Part shown: positions 27,101 through 35,280 of the stretch, piece after piece | Position numbering within the stretch: position 1 is the stretch's first letter | Layout: each line of letters begins with the position of its first letter | Assembly (NCBI GenBank): GCA_935421135.1 | Contig: OW285189.1 | Coordinates: forward strand, 11,429,072-11,493,071 | Reading direction: 5' to 3' | Length of the DNA stretch: 64,000 nt | Source of the DNA: Bugulina stolonifera | Lineage: Eukaryota > Bryozoa > Gymnolaemata > Cheilostomatida > Bugulidae | Program-made: the position numbers and the translations under genes | Notes under the pieces: generated by a model | Database searches by the model: none | What the model saw: the letters and a program-made list of their open reading frames with translations, nothing else | Told to the model about the DNA's origin: nothing

Positions 27101-29731
27101 CATGACTCCAGAAGCAGGGTTGCCACTCATGTTTTGACCTGTGACGAATATATTTTCATATAATGCTGTCCAGGTGACAATTGGAGACGTCAATGTTCAC
27201 TCGACGCTATCAGAAGCATACAAAATGATGGGATATTGTCCTCAGTATGATGCATTATGGGAAGGGATAACTTTACAGGAGCATATCGAGATATATGGTA
27301 CCCTTCGAGGGTTTAGCCAAATAGCTATAAATCAACTGAAAAACAGGTGAGCCTACAACATACATGTATATTATAGTATTAGAGTATTACAGTGTTGCAG
27401 TTGTTACACTATTAGAGGTACATCTGCTCCATCGCAGCCCTTCAGACATATAAATGCTGTCGTGTGGTACTCAAATGACAATTCCATTCCTATCTCTCCG
27501 GTTACTAATAGTGGTTTTACTTGTTGTTAATCTCAGAGTAATTCAATATACGGGCTGGGTGGTCGTCCACCCGTAATATTCCGCTCACTATACTCATAAC
27601 ATAAAATTGAGACCCATTATTGGACTGGTGTGAATCAATCAGGTGTGGGCGGAGTCATCAGAGCTGCAAGTTGTCAATCAATTTTCTTCCCTCCACTTAA
27701 GAGTTTCCCTGTAGCACTTGCAGTCGACGAGTCAAGCTATTCACATGTTTGTAGATATATAAAAGATCTCATTCTATATGATCATGTGGATAAGCACGCT
27801 GATAAGCTATCAGGTGGTACTAAGAGGAAACTCAGCTTTATTATAAGTATGCTCGGAGACCCTAAGATAGTCTTACTCGATGAACCTTCAACTGGTGGGT
27901 AACTATAAACACTGCTCTCACTCGTATACTGCAGGAAGGGTTACCTTGACTATATATTTAAATAAATGGGGAGTTATCATCTCTCTGGTGTTATATTTAG
28001 CAGGAATGCTGTTAAATACTGTACATAGTTATAAATTATGGAGCTTTATATATCTTGATATATTAGTATTCTAATTATAATTTGGATAAAAACTCTCTGA
28101 ACGACCAACAACCAGTTATGAAAGATAAAATTGAATAGTTCTATCGGTAAGAATAAAAACAAAGTGTGAGTAGATGAAAAGTGAAGTTAGCCCATTATCA
28201 TTGTGGAGACTAGCGAGTTGTTCACTGATGATCTATGAAACCAAGAGTTATTATTGCTAATAGGAATGGATCCACAATCCAAGAGGGTATTCTGGGATAC
28301 TATAGCAAAGAGTTTTATTGGTACAGACCGTGGTGCTATACTTACTACTCATTACATGGAGGAGGCTGATGCTCTGTGTTCTAGAATTGGTATTATGGTG
28401 AATGGTGCAATAGAGTAAGTGTAGATGAGTAAAGGTAGACATATAGTAGCACAAGGACTCATTATCGAGATGTTAGTTGTGAGTGTGGCTTTTACTATTA
28501 TTTATAATAGAAACCTTCTCCCATATTCACATGGTCATATTCACATGGTTTATTGTACATGTACATGTATGCGCACTAAACAAAGGTTATGTGTATGTAC
28601 ACTATATACTATACTGTGTAGGTAACTGTATATTGTGCTGTGTAGGTGTCACACTGTGTAGGTAACTGTATATTGTGCTGTGTAGGTGTATGGGTACAGG
28701 GCAGCATCTGAAGAGCAAGTTTGGCAGTGGTTATACACTGGAGCTCAAGTACGCAGGGGAAGTGGATATTGATGCCGGAGTGACCCGTATTTTCCCGACA
28801 GCTGTGAGTCTGGAGAGGTTTGCAGACCGAGTAGTGTACAGGGTAGACCAATCAGATGTAAAGTCTCTGGGTAAATCGTTCGCTCAAATAGAGGAGGGTG
28901 AGTTACATGTAGTTATATATGATGGTGCATTGTGGGTGCTTCAGTTGTATGTAGTATATTGTTAGAGGACTAGCAAGAGTTACGTACTATATTGTTATTT
29001 TTGTATTACTTGTTATGTTATTATGTATACTATATTTTTATTGTTCTGTTACAAGTCATGTTCTTATATCATGTACTGTATTGTTATTTTTGTATTACAG
29101 CCAAGACTTTTCTCGGCATATTGGATTACAGTTTCAGTCAGGCTACCCTGGAACAGGTGTGCATAATACAGTGTGTAATAGTATGATGACTGTGCGTTGT
29201 ACATGTAGCATATGCTGCATATCTACTGGGTGGGGGGACTCGGGTAAAGCAAGCAACTTTGTTCAGTGGAATAGATACATGTAACTAACTAACTGACTGA
29301 CTGAATGACCGACTGACAATATTACTAGTGTACACTTACATTGTACCAATAACAAAATTGGGAGGAAAGAGGTTAATTCTGAATTCAAAATAAATACCAT
29401 CCGATTTATGCTGTACCCTTGATAAGTTGGGAGCTAGAGCTAGTTGCATAGTAGTCTAATAACATTTCATTATTCCTTACAGGTTTTCTTAGAATTTGCC
29501 AAGCATCAGGTAGGAGAAGATAACTCAGCTGATTCCATAGAGGACTTGGCTGTCATAAGAGAGAAGTTGTCTGCTCCTAGTACATCATTTGCTCCTTCCG
29601 CTGCTGTTCCATCAAATGGCAAGATTGGCAAAGTGCCAATGAATGAAATTGCACCAGTAGGTGTGACCTTTGAAGGAACTGAGGCTATGGTAGATGATCT
29701 GGTGGTAGTGTCCAGAGAATCTCGTCTATAA
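7496..29731 (+). CDS. ABC transporter subfamily A, ABCA3-like, complete (35 coding exons)
   Basis: Full-length ABCA transporter, predicted 1,737 residues (human ABCA3 is about 1,700), arranged TMD1-NBD1-TMD2-NBD2 with a large loop after the first helix of each half. Family members move phospholipids and sterols across plasma or lysosome-type membranes using ATP; the substrate here is unknown. Coding exons: 7496-7585, 7930-8154, 8818-9195, 10148-10233, 13453-13642, 14080-14253, 15153-15315, 15612-15786, 15981-16039, 16273-16406, 16593-16745, 17037-17169, 18058-18183, 18353-18443, 18639-18781, 19302-19454, 20397-20513, 21202-21231, 22293-22388, 22627-22800, 23076-23221, 23484-23588, 23900-24043, 24310-24435, 24895-25047, 25383-25529, 25890-25991, 26297-26503, 26721-26933, 27174-27346, 27755-27894, 28264-28414, 28686-28897, 29101-29156, 29483-29731. 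All phases join without a stop. The start ATGG (TATCATGG) precedes MARSTFW. The 30-base exon 18 is in phase whether kept or skipped. Confidence 0.93.
10148..15786 (+). CDS. ABCA exons 4-8: transmembrane domain 1
   Basis: Exon 4 carries the cytoplasmic [15 protein letters not shown] motif, a hallmark of ABCA coupling helix 1 (EKE-x-x-KE-x-MR-x-MG). Exons 5-7 supply helices ([50 protein letters not shown]) and the GITWKNL segment. Exon 8 gives [18 protein letters not shown], which matches the PG-x-[YF]G-x-x-x-P-x-x-F-x-x-PSYW junction preceding NBD1 in the ABCA3 group and is the main reason for the ABCA3-like label. Intron 4 (10234-13452) is the longest intron, about 3.2 kb, and contains a SINE and a fold-back element. 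Confidence 0.9.
10396..10640 (+). mobile_element. tRNA-derived SINE fragment in ABCA intron 4
   Basis: The stretch AGTTGGTCAAAGCACTGGAC (10412-10431) resembles a tRNA D-arm/anticodon-stem region (A box). GGTTAGATTTC at 10450-10460 resembles the T-arm B box (GGTTCGANTCC), at normal tRNA spacing. The B box is mutated and no cloverleaf is conserved, so this is a SINE head or tRNA pseudogene rather than a working tRNA. The tail to about 10640 is inferred; no target duplication was found. Confidence 0.5.
12722..12891. mobile_element. fold-back element, family 1 copy A (ABCA intron 4)
   Basis: Two arms of about 75 bases are almost perfectly inverted around a 17-base centre (ATCATCATCAGAGGAAT). The outer part is CTTAATAATGAATAGTAAG then ACGAGACGCATTTTTATAT. 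The same outer sequence, with few changes, ends a second fold-back at 48332-48457, so these are copies of one miniature inverted-repeat family. No coding capacity; no confident target-site duplication. Confidence 0.8.
15981..19454 (+). CDS. ABCA exons 9-16: nucleotide-binding domain 1
   Basis: Visible ATPase motifs: Walker A GHNGAGKT (residues 529-536, exon 10), Q-loop in GVCPQQN (Q578, exon 11), signature LSGGQ (630-634, exon 12), Walker B IIFLDE (650-655) split between exons 12 and 13, D-loop SAGMD (657-661) and switch histidine H686 in [11 protein letters not shown]. The domain closes with the ABCA-specific [18 protein letters not shown] stretch and the [16 protein letters not shown] regulatory segment. 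All catalytic residues are present, so this site should bind and hydrolyse ATP. A glutamate/serine-rich insert ([19 protein letters not shown]) sits just before SYGIS. Confidence 0.93.
17189..18003. repeat. 14-bp minisatellite filling ABCA intron 12
   Basis: About 57 head-to-tail copies of TACCTCTACTGTGT, with variants TACCTTTACTGTGC and TACATTTACTGTGT. The array begins about 20 bases after the exon 12 donor and ends about 55 bases before the exon 13 acceptor. Since 14 is not a multiple of 3 and the unit holds no stop in any plus frame, the array gives three long open frames (up to 338 codons). These are repeat artefacts, not genes. Confidence 0.95.
20059..20234. repeat. 22-bp minisatellite with 66-bp higher-order pattern (ABCA intron 16)
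   Basis: Eight units of the form ACGGCAGGTGTGTATGTATGAC. Variants run A-B-C-A-B-C-C'-A', where C units have ACGTTGGG, so triplets of units were duplicated together. Confidence 0.9.
20397..22800 (+). CDS. ABCA exons 17-20: acidic linker and first helix of the second half
   Basis: Exon 17 encodes a polyglutamate-started disordered linker. Exon 18 (21202-21231) is a 30-base microexon rich in Thr/Ser/Ala; flanking phases are both 1, so skipping keeps the frame and it may be alternatively spliced. Exon 19 ends in [16 protein letters not shown], the basic amphipathic lead-in to the second half. Exon 20 begins [21 protein letters not shown], the first membrane helix of TMD2, and continues into the second luminal loop. 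Confidence 0.82.
21758..21917. repeat. 16-bp minisatellite (ABCA intron 18)
   Basis: Ten copies of GAGTACCGGTTCCATT with few changes; the first and last units are the most diverged. It creates apparent minus-strand open frames of repeated NGTGTQW that I do not treat as genes. Confidence 0.95.
23076..26503 (+). CDS. ABCA exons 21-28: second luminal loop and transmembrane domain 2
   Basis: Exon 22 (23484-23588) contains [18 protein letters not shown], which matches the family's YNN-x-x-x-HS-x-P-x-x-hN-x-h-x-N signature before TMD2. Exon 24 has [18 protein letters not shown] and WFVDLL, the ABCA coupling-helix motif (K-x-x-x-Q-x-x-SG-x-x-x-x-x-YW-x-S). Exons 25-28 supply four to five further helices and a YGGN-containing cytoplasmic end leading to NBD2. 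A plausible-looking alternative exon upstream (23420 onward) runs into an in-frame stop, and the acceptor at 23482-23483 restores the family sequence. The exon 24 acceptor is the last repeat unit of a 35-bp tandem repeat. Confidence 0.9.
24169..24308. repeat. 35-bp tandem repeat ending in the ABCA exon 24 acceptor
   Basis: Four units of 35 bases, each starting GTGACCAATCATGTACTG and ending TTAAGTGCAA followed by G. The fourth unit's end, GCAAG|GCTCGG, is the acceptor used by exon 24 at 24310. Each upstream unit therefore carries a copy of the same AG context. Confidence 0.9.
24496..24615. repeat. GACATAGACATGGCATA minisatellite (ABCA intron 24)
   Basis: Irregular copies of ATAGACATGGCATAGAC built on a 6-bp ACATAG/GCATAG theme, starting about 60 bases after the exon 24 donor. 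Confidence 0.85.
26130..26166. repeat. short hairpin with GAAGTTGTCTTC arms (ABCA intron 27)
   Basis: AGAAGTTGTCTTCTCAACAG is followed by TGAAGACAACTCCT, giving an inverted pair of the dispersed GTTGTC motif with a loop of a few bases. Confidence 0.6.
26721..29731 (+). CDS. ABCA exons 29-35: nucleotide-binding domain 2 and C-terminus
   Basis: Walker A GPNGAGKS (1388-1395), Q-loop in GYCPQYD (Q1435), signature [11 protein letters not shown] (from 1487; LSGGT is normal for ABCA second domains), Walker B IVLLDE (1507-1512), GMDP D-loop and switch histidine H1545 in [10 protein letters not shown] are all present. Exon 33 gives the family's [16 protein letters not shown], and exon 34 the [17 protein letters not shown] segment that continues into exon 35. 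The last about 65 residues are low-complexity and end with SRESRL and TAA at 29729-29731. Confidence 0.93.
28612..28690. repeat. 38-bp duplication immediately upstream of the ABCA exon 33 acceptor
   Basis: ACTGTGTAGGTAACTGTATA plus TTGTGCTGTGTAGGTGT occurs twice. The second copy ends in the CTGTGTAG|GTGTATGGG acceptor that starts exon 33 (28686), so an identical AG context lies 38-39 bases upstream. Confidence 0.85.
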
Positions 29732-29754
29732 GTATTTATTTACACCTTACACTG

Positions 29755-29760
29755 AATAAA
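29755..29760 (+). terminator. proximal polyadenylation signal of the ABCA gene
   Basis: AATAAA begins 24 bases after the stop codon. A second AATAAA at 30186-30191 could serve a longer 3' UTR. Confidence 0.4.
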
Positions 29761-29827
29761 TAGGAAATCAGTATTAGCTAATAATTATTAGGACTGTACG
29801 TACATGTATAAATAGTGTTTATATGCA

Positions 29828-29921
29828 GGATAGGTAAAGTAGCAATGAAAATTCTCTCTACCAGGTGGCCTTTGAGGAAACTGAAGCTATGGCCTGGTCA
29901 TTGTGCCCAGAGAATAGGTAA
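29828..29921 (+). pseudogene. decayed duplicate of the last ABCA exon
   Basis: The segment resembles 29619-29718 inside exon 35. GATAGGTAAAGTAGCAATGA corresponds to GATTGGCAAAGTGCCAATGA, and GCCTTTGAGGAAACTGAAGC to ACCTTTGAAGGAACTGAGGC. Indels break the frame: the first part reads RIGKVAMK, the second, in another frame, VAFEETEAM. It is preceded by TATATGCAG, an acceptor-like site. It is best explained as a tandem partial duplication of the terminal exon followed by decay; use as an alternative last exon cannot be excluded. Confidence 0.7.
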
Positions 29922-30185
29922 ATTTTTAATACTGTATTATATATTACATTGTACCTGCATGTTTTATTCTATACATGTATATTACATAATCATCTGACTG
30001 ATACTCCTGAACAAGAGCCAGTTTGCTTAACATTTATTTACATTTACAGAACAGTTGAACAGTTCGTATTGTGTTTTGTTTCCAATAATTATTTATTTGC
30101 TAAAAATCTCTTTAAATTATTCAATCAAATAATTCTTATTTACCAGCTAAGCTGACCTTGTTATTTCATTGTTTTGTAATGCTGC

Positions 30186-30191
30186 AATAAA
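30186..30191 (+). terminator. distal polyadenylation signal of the ABCA gene
   Basis: AATAAA in GCAATAAAATCG, about 455 bases after the stop codon and followed within 25 bases by a TTGAGTG/poly-A-like stretch. It is the more typical 3' end candidate of the two. Confidence 0.4.
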
Positions 30192-31731
30192 ATCGTCTTC
30201 AAGTTGAGTGAAAAAAAACACTTTTTTACTAACTTTGAGAATAATGAAAATACTATGTGGGGGAGTGGTAGTACTAGTAGTATGTAGCCTGGGCCTCAGG
30301 CCTACTAGTTTAAACGAAACAGTAAGTAGAGTTTAGTTCAGTGTACTAGTAGTGGTACTCACTGACTAAACTCTGCTTGCCAATTGGTTTATAGTAGTAG
30401 GCCTCGATAGCCAGGCTAGGGTTGGGTATGGTTGTATGTAACGCACAAAACAAGTCGACTAAAAAGCTGAGCCTGATGACACTTGAATGGTAACTATTAA
30501 ACTCTACCGGTTAACTCAATTGTTAGTTACTGAAATTTTTCATTATTTGTTAGATATAAACAATGTGGAGTTATCTTACCTGGTGTGGTCAGTGATTAAC
30601 CTACTGGAGAGAGAACATAGTTAACTATTAAACTCGAGTCTGTCAACTCAATTGTTTTAGCACAGTCCAGGAAGGCACTTTCTTTACTGTGAAGGGACAG
30701 AGGCAGATGAACGTAGTCATTGCATCAAACAAGGAGTTTTTCATTTGCTTTATTTAGTTTGATAACCTATAAAAATAGCATGATTATATATTTTTACAAA
30801 TATGTACATTGTTATAACCATCTTGATAAAGGCGGTCTGAAACTAAAGTTAGTAGTGTATATCTAATGCTGCACAATATACTATATCACAGTGTCTAGAT
30901 TGAAACTATTCGAAAATCTCTAGTACCCAAAACCAAAGGCATTGTTTTTCATAATTATTACTAAAAAAGGTAGAGAAATTCACCAGGGAAACAGAATTGA
31001 CATCATCTAAAATGCAAAAATAAATGCATAAATCACCCTAACTTTGTGGGCAAAAAATATACAATGCAGAGACTTCCAATATGCTCTCTCATTCCCTTTT
31101 TAGAACCGGCTGGTTAAGTTTTGCATTGGCTCCCAGTGCCACCCAGGAAGTCATTGATCTGCAGTCTTCGTCTAATGGCCTCGTCCTAAACAATACGGTA
31201 CAAATTAGTAAACTTTCAACAGTTTGTCTTTTAAATGACAAACTAAACCAGTGTGAGTTGTTCACTCAGTGGGTGTTATAGCAAAAGTACTGATTTCTAA
31301 TACTGCTCTAAAAAGGTTAATTCTACTAATCAGCCCAGACACTACAGATGCTGAAATTTATCGGCAAACCTCTGTTGGGTATTGAGTCAACAATGCAGGA
31401 AGAATCAAATGATATTGTAATTATAATAATATTTCCCGAATCACATAAAAAAAAGATGTTTTATAATTTACAACTTGTTAAACAGAAAATGTTGCTACTG
31501 GCACTGGTATATGTATGGTGGAACCAGGGTGGAACAGTGTAACAATAATTATTATAATGAAATTCAACTGAATGTAGCCTGCATTACCGCGATTCATTCA
31601 GATGTGTTCTAAATGTGGACAATGCTGTAAATGACCATAACTGGTGTACACATCCTATTAGTACAATGCACACTGTAACATAGTACCGAAACAAACATGA
31701 AAGGACATTAGAACTTAAAAGAGAACACAAT

Positions 31732-31737
31732 TTTATT
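31732..31737 (-). terminator. possible polyadenylation signal of the FHOD gene
   Basis: AATAAA on the minus strand (TTTATT on plus), about 560 bases beyond the FHOD stop codon at 32295. Confidence 0.35.
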
Positions 31738-32294
31738 TTATAATACATGTTTAGACAGTCGCATGATCAAGAAAAACTGAAGCAAATTGTAGTTTAAACT
31801 GATTAGAGAACTTGCATTCAATAATTCAAATGCAAACAACAAATATCCTAAAAATTATCTACCCATTGCATAGCACATTTAGAGTTGTCTTGTCTTAAAT
31901 GTGAAGTAAAGGTATAACAACACGTACAGTGTATATTGAGACTGGTAAAGGGACATTTCAAAAATGTCAGTTCAAAAGAGGACGTTCTGAAAACGGTTGT
32001 TTGGAAAACGCAAAGATTTATATAAGGGAAGACGACTCAAATGTAATTTTTATTTTCGCATTGCGAAGCGATAACAAAAGCCCACTATCTCACAGTTTGA
32101 GCATCAGGGCAACTAGTCTAGATCTTAGTAAGTACAGTTCAGTTCAGGCTAACTATTCTACCCCTGAAGAATTTAATATATATGTATGTATCATTTCACG
32201 TGAAAATAATATACATGTGGCTTTGTTTCATATACAACACTGTGTCACATCCCATATATTGCCTAATAATATTCCTCTATGTTATATCAACCCA

Positions 32295-35280
32295 CTAAGT
32301 ATAAACCATTAGGTGGCAGTAGGCATACTCACAGCTTCTTACAGCCTCTCTATGATGCGACCTCCTCGTCCTGTCGTGTCTTCTGGTACGCATCACCGAA
32401 GTGGTCGACTGCGTACTCTCCAACACAGTCTCTAAATCATCCACTCGATTATTCTTGTGAGATGCTTTCTTACCTCCAGTATTGGCAGAGAACTTCATCA
32501 GTGACTGGTCTGTAGGCATGAGAGTAAGCAATCATTATACATCTACATTCATTGTATTGACATACCCTAAAAGCAGAATTATTTCGCGTAGGAAAGTTTG
32601 CGAGCCAGCTAGTATTGAAGCAATTTGCGATAGAAATTTTTCGCGTGTTTTGCCTCTCGCGAAATTTTTGATTTTTCTGTTAACTCATATATAAAAATAT
32701 TTTGTTCAGAGTTAGTGTGTAACTACAAAACTTATTAAATGCTTTTAGCACTTTAGCTAATAAAATATGTGCTACTTACTTTTGACATTGCTTTTGAATT
32801 TTATCTATTAGAAAACAAATTTATTGAGTTTAAATGTTTATTAATACAACAAATTCTTACTTTTTAAACAGCCGAGGGAGATAACTCCTATTCTACTAAT
32901 TCTCGATAAAAACGAAACTTTGTTATGTGGAGTAAGAGTTGTCTTTTCTTCCATACAAATAATTTCGAAAGAATTCTAATTGCAATTGTCAACAGATATG
33001 TAGTTATCTCCCCTTAAAATTTAAGTAAATCTTTTTTTTGCAATTCTTGCTGTGATATTTTTGAGTTAAAATAATACAATATTAAGACCTTCATTTTATT
33101 TTAACTTAGCTATACTAATTTTCTAGTCTTATATGAAAACATTTCTTGATTATGTAAACCAAAATCTTGGACACCTTTCTGTTCCAATAAAGATTTCTTT
33201 ATATTATAGTTAGGAAGATTTTATTAGCGAGTGATATTTTTCGCGGTTTGCTACACGCGAAATTCGCGAAAGTTAAAACTCGCGATCTGTATCTGCTTTT
33301 AGGGTACCAGTTACGAAATTATTATTGATGAAGGAATTCAACAATGCTAAATAGTTATGTCTAACAATGGTTCAGTCTGGCTGCTTATCAGAATGTGTTT
33401 ACTGCTGGAATATAACACTGAATGGGGAATAATCTGGACCTGGTGCTGGGTATGTACTAGGCCTGCACGGTGTTTCGGTTTCAAACGATGTAAACGATGT
33501 GTGAACCCTCGGTGTTACACATCGGCAAATTTTTTATGCACCGAATCGTACCGGCACCGTGCCCAAACGATATATCGATGGTTCGGTGTAGTTCGATGTT
33601 ATCGAACCGGATCGCTATGCCAGTAGTCATTCAATATTCATGCGGTCTAATGTCACGTGTTCTTGTTTACCTCACTTCAAACTAGGTTGCATACCTTCGC
33701 TAATCCGTTTCCACATTAACTGCCATCGTGGCTGTGATTGATTATCAATGTTGTGGAGGTAATAGTTATTATTAAATTATAATAAATTGATTAATAATTA
33801 CGTAACTTAGCAGATTCTGCGTATATTATATTCTATCGTTTGCATATGATTGCTTTGTTCATGAATAGTGTGCTGAAATAGATTAGTAGTATACGGTCGA
33901 ATATAATGGATTATTATAAATAATATAATTAAATTTAAACATACCATTGGATTAATTATTTCTATTAATAATTATAAAATAATTAATCTACTACTAATGT
34001 TTAAATTTGATTATAATCGCTTGTAACTAAAAATAGCTTCAATGCTTATAATAGTTAATCATTATTAATTATGTTTTTTTAATTAAAAATCGTTGTGTAG
34101 TTATGCTTTTGGTAAGCACCAGCTCTTTATTTATTTAAAATAAGCTAATACTAATGTTCAATCAATATTTTGTAGGTGGAATTCATCGGACTGAGCCATC
34201 GAAATATCAAATCTGAAGACAAATCTGCTAGATTCAATCGGTGGACACACTGAATTATACCAAATCAGCAATCTATCAAGAAAGCTTGCAAGAAAGATTT
34301 CCTACATTAACATTACATCGATCATATGCAACTATGCTAGCGTTTCTTCTTTCTCTTGTGATATGAAGTTAGCCCATGTAATTTTAAATTTGTTATCTTT
34401 TTGTGTCAATGGTACGAGTGTGGTGGAAACAATGTTTGCTGTTTTTCATTTTCTTCTGTAATTTGGTCACAATCAGTAATAAATCTAATAAATTATATGT
34501 AGTCGGTTGGGTGTGTGTCCACCCTCATGTTTTTATATTTAATGTATTTATTAAAATTATATAAAATAGGTGAAGTAAGACCCAATGCAACTTAAGACTC
34601 ACTAGACTACATGGGCAAATACAAAATCTTGGAGTAGGAGTAAGCACTGATTACTTTCATTAACTCAGTAGCCACTTAAATAAAAATAATATACATATAC
34701 TATGTTTTAATCAAGCCCTGTCTGCCTGCCATACCTGAAAATAAAATAAAACAATGATTGGCATGAACTCATGTTGCAAGAAAGTGTTGTGGATTTTTGT
34801 TCCCTTGTATTGCACGATCATGATGGGACAACTCTATTAGGCAAACTAGCTCCTGGACCGGTTCGATCCGGTATATCGAACCAAAGTTGACACCGCTTGA
34901 GACCAGGTTCAAGAGGTCCGGTGCGGTTCGATATATCGATCCAAATTTGGCATCGGTTGACACCGAATGAGACCAGGCACAAGAGAACCGGTGTCAACCG
35001 GTGTTTGATTACCACCACCCCAAAAACCGAATACCAGTGGGGAGGCAACACCGGTGCAGGCCTAGTATGTACATTTCCTGTATTCTAGTCTAATAAACCT
35101 GTTATAAGTTACGGACTACTACTGAAAACAGCAGATTCTGGCTGCTAAACTCTTACCAACAGTCATCCTCTTTTTAGTTCTAGTACTTTTTAGTGACGAG
35201 TCAGAAGAGTAACCATCCCTTAGTAGATTGTGAAGCTTGTCTTCAGCCTTACAAACCTCCCTTGTACTTTTGCCTAGGTT
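32295..35280 (-). CDS. FHOD C-terminus with DAD autoregulatory motif
   Basis: Exon 35280-35157 (NLGKSTREVCKAEDKLHNLL) joins in phase across a 2.6-kb intron to exon 32509-32295. The last exon has RVDDLETVLESTQ followed by MRTRRHDRTRR. This matches a diaphanous autoregulatory domain: an amphipathic MD-x-LL-x-x-L type helix followed by a basic patch, as at the end of FHOD1. In FHOD1 and FHOD3 ROCK phosphorylates residues in this region to release autoinhibition. The stop is at 32295-32297. A donor-like GCT|GTAAG inside the last exon could give a shorter variant. Nearly all of the preceding intron is transposon sequence. Confidence 0.82.

Larger units (their letters stand above)
29922..32294. other. 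convergent intergenic region and 3' UTRs
   Basis: This lies between the ABCA stop (plus) and the FHOD stop (minus). Apart from polyadenylation signals I find only AT-rich sequence and short duplicated phrases, for example two copies of TAAACTC-x4-GGTTAACTCAATTGTT-like sequence near 30500 and 30640. A 127-codon open frame at 31929-32312 starts with GTG, overlaps the antisense end of FHOD and shows no motif. Confidence 0.55.

Noticed and set aside
28225..28245. CTGATGA...GAAAC phrase
   Set aside because: Only five bases lie between the core words, which is too short for helix II.
31929..32312. 127-codon plus-strand open frame
   Set aside because: It starts with GTG, has no splice context or motif and overlaps the antisense of the FHOD last exon.
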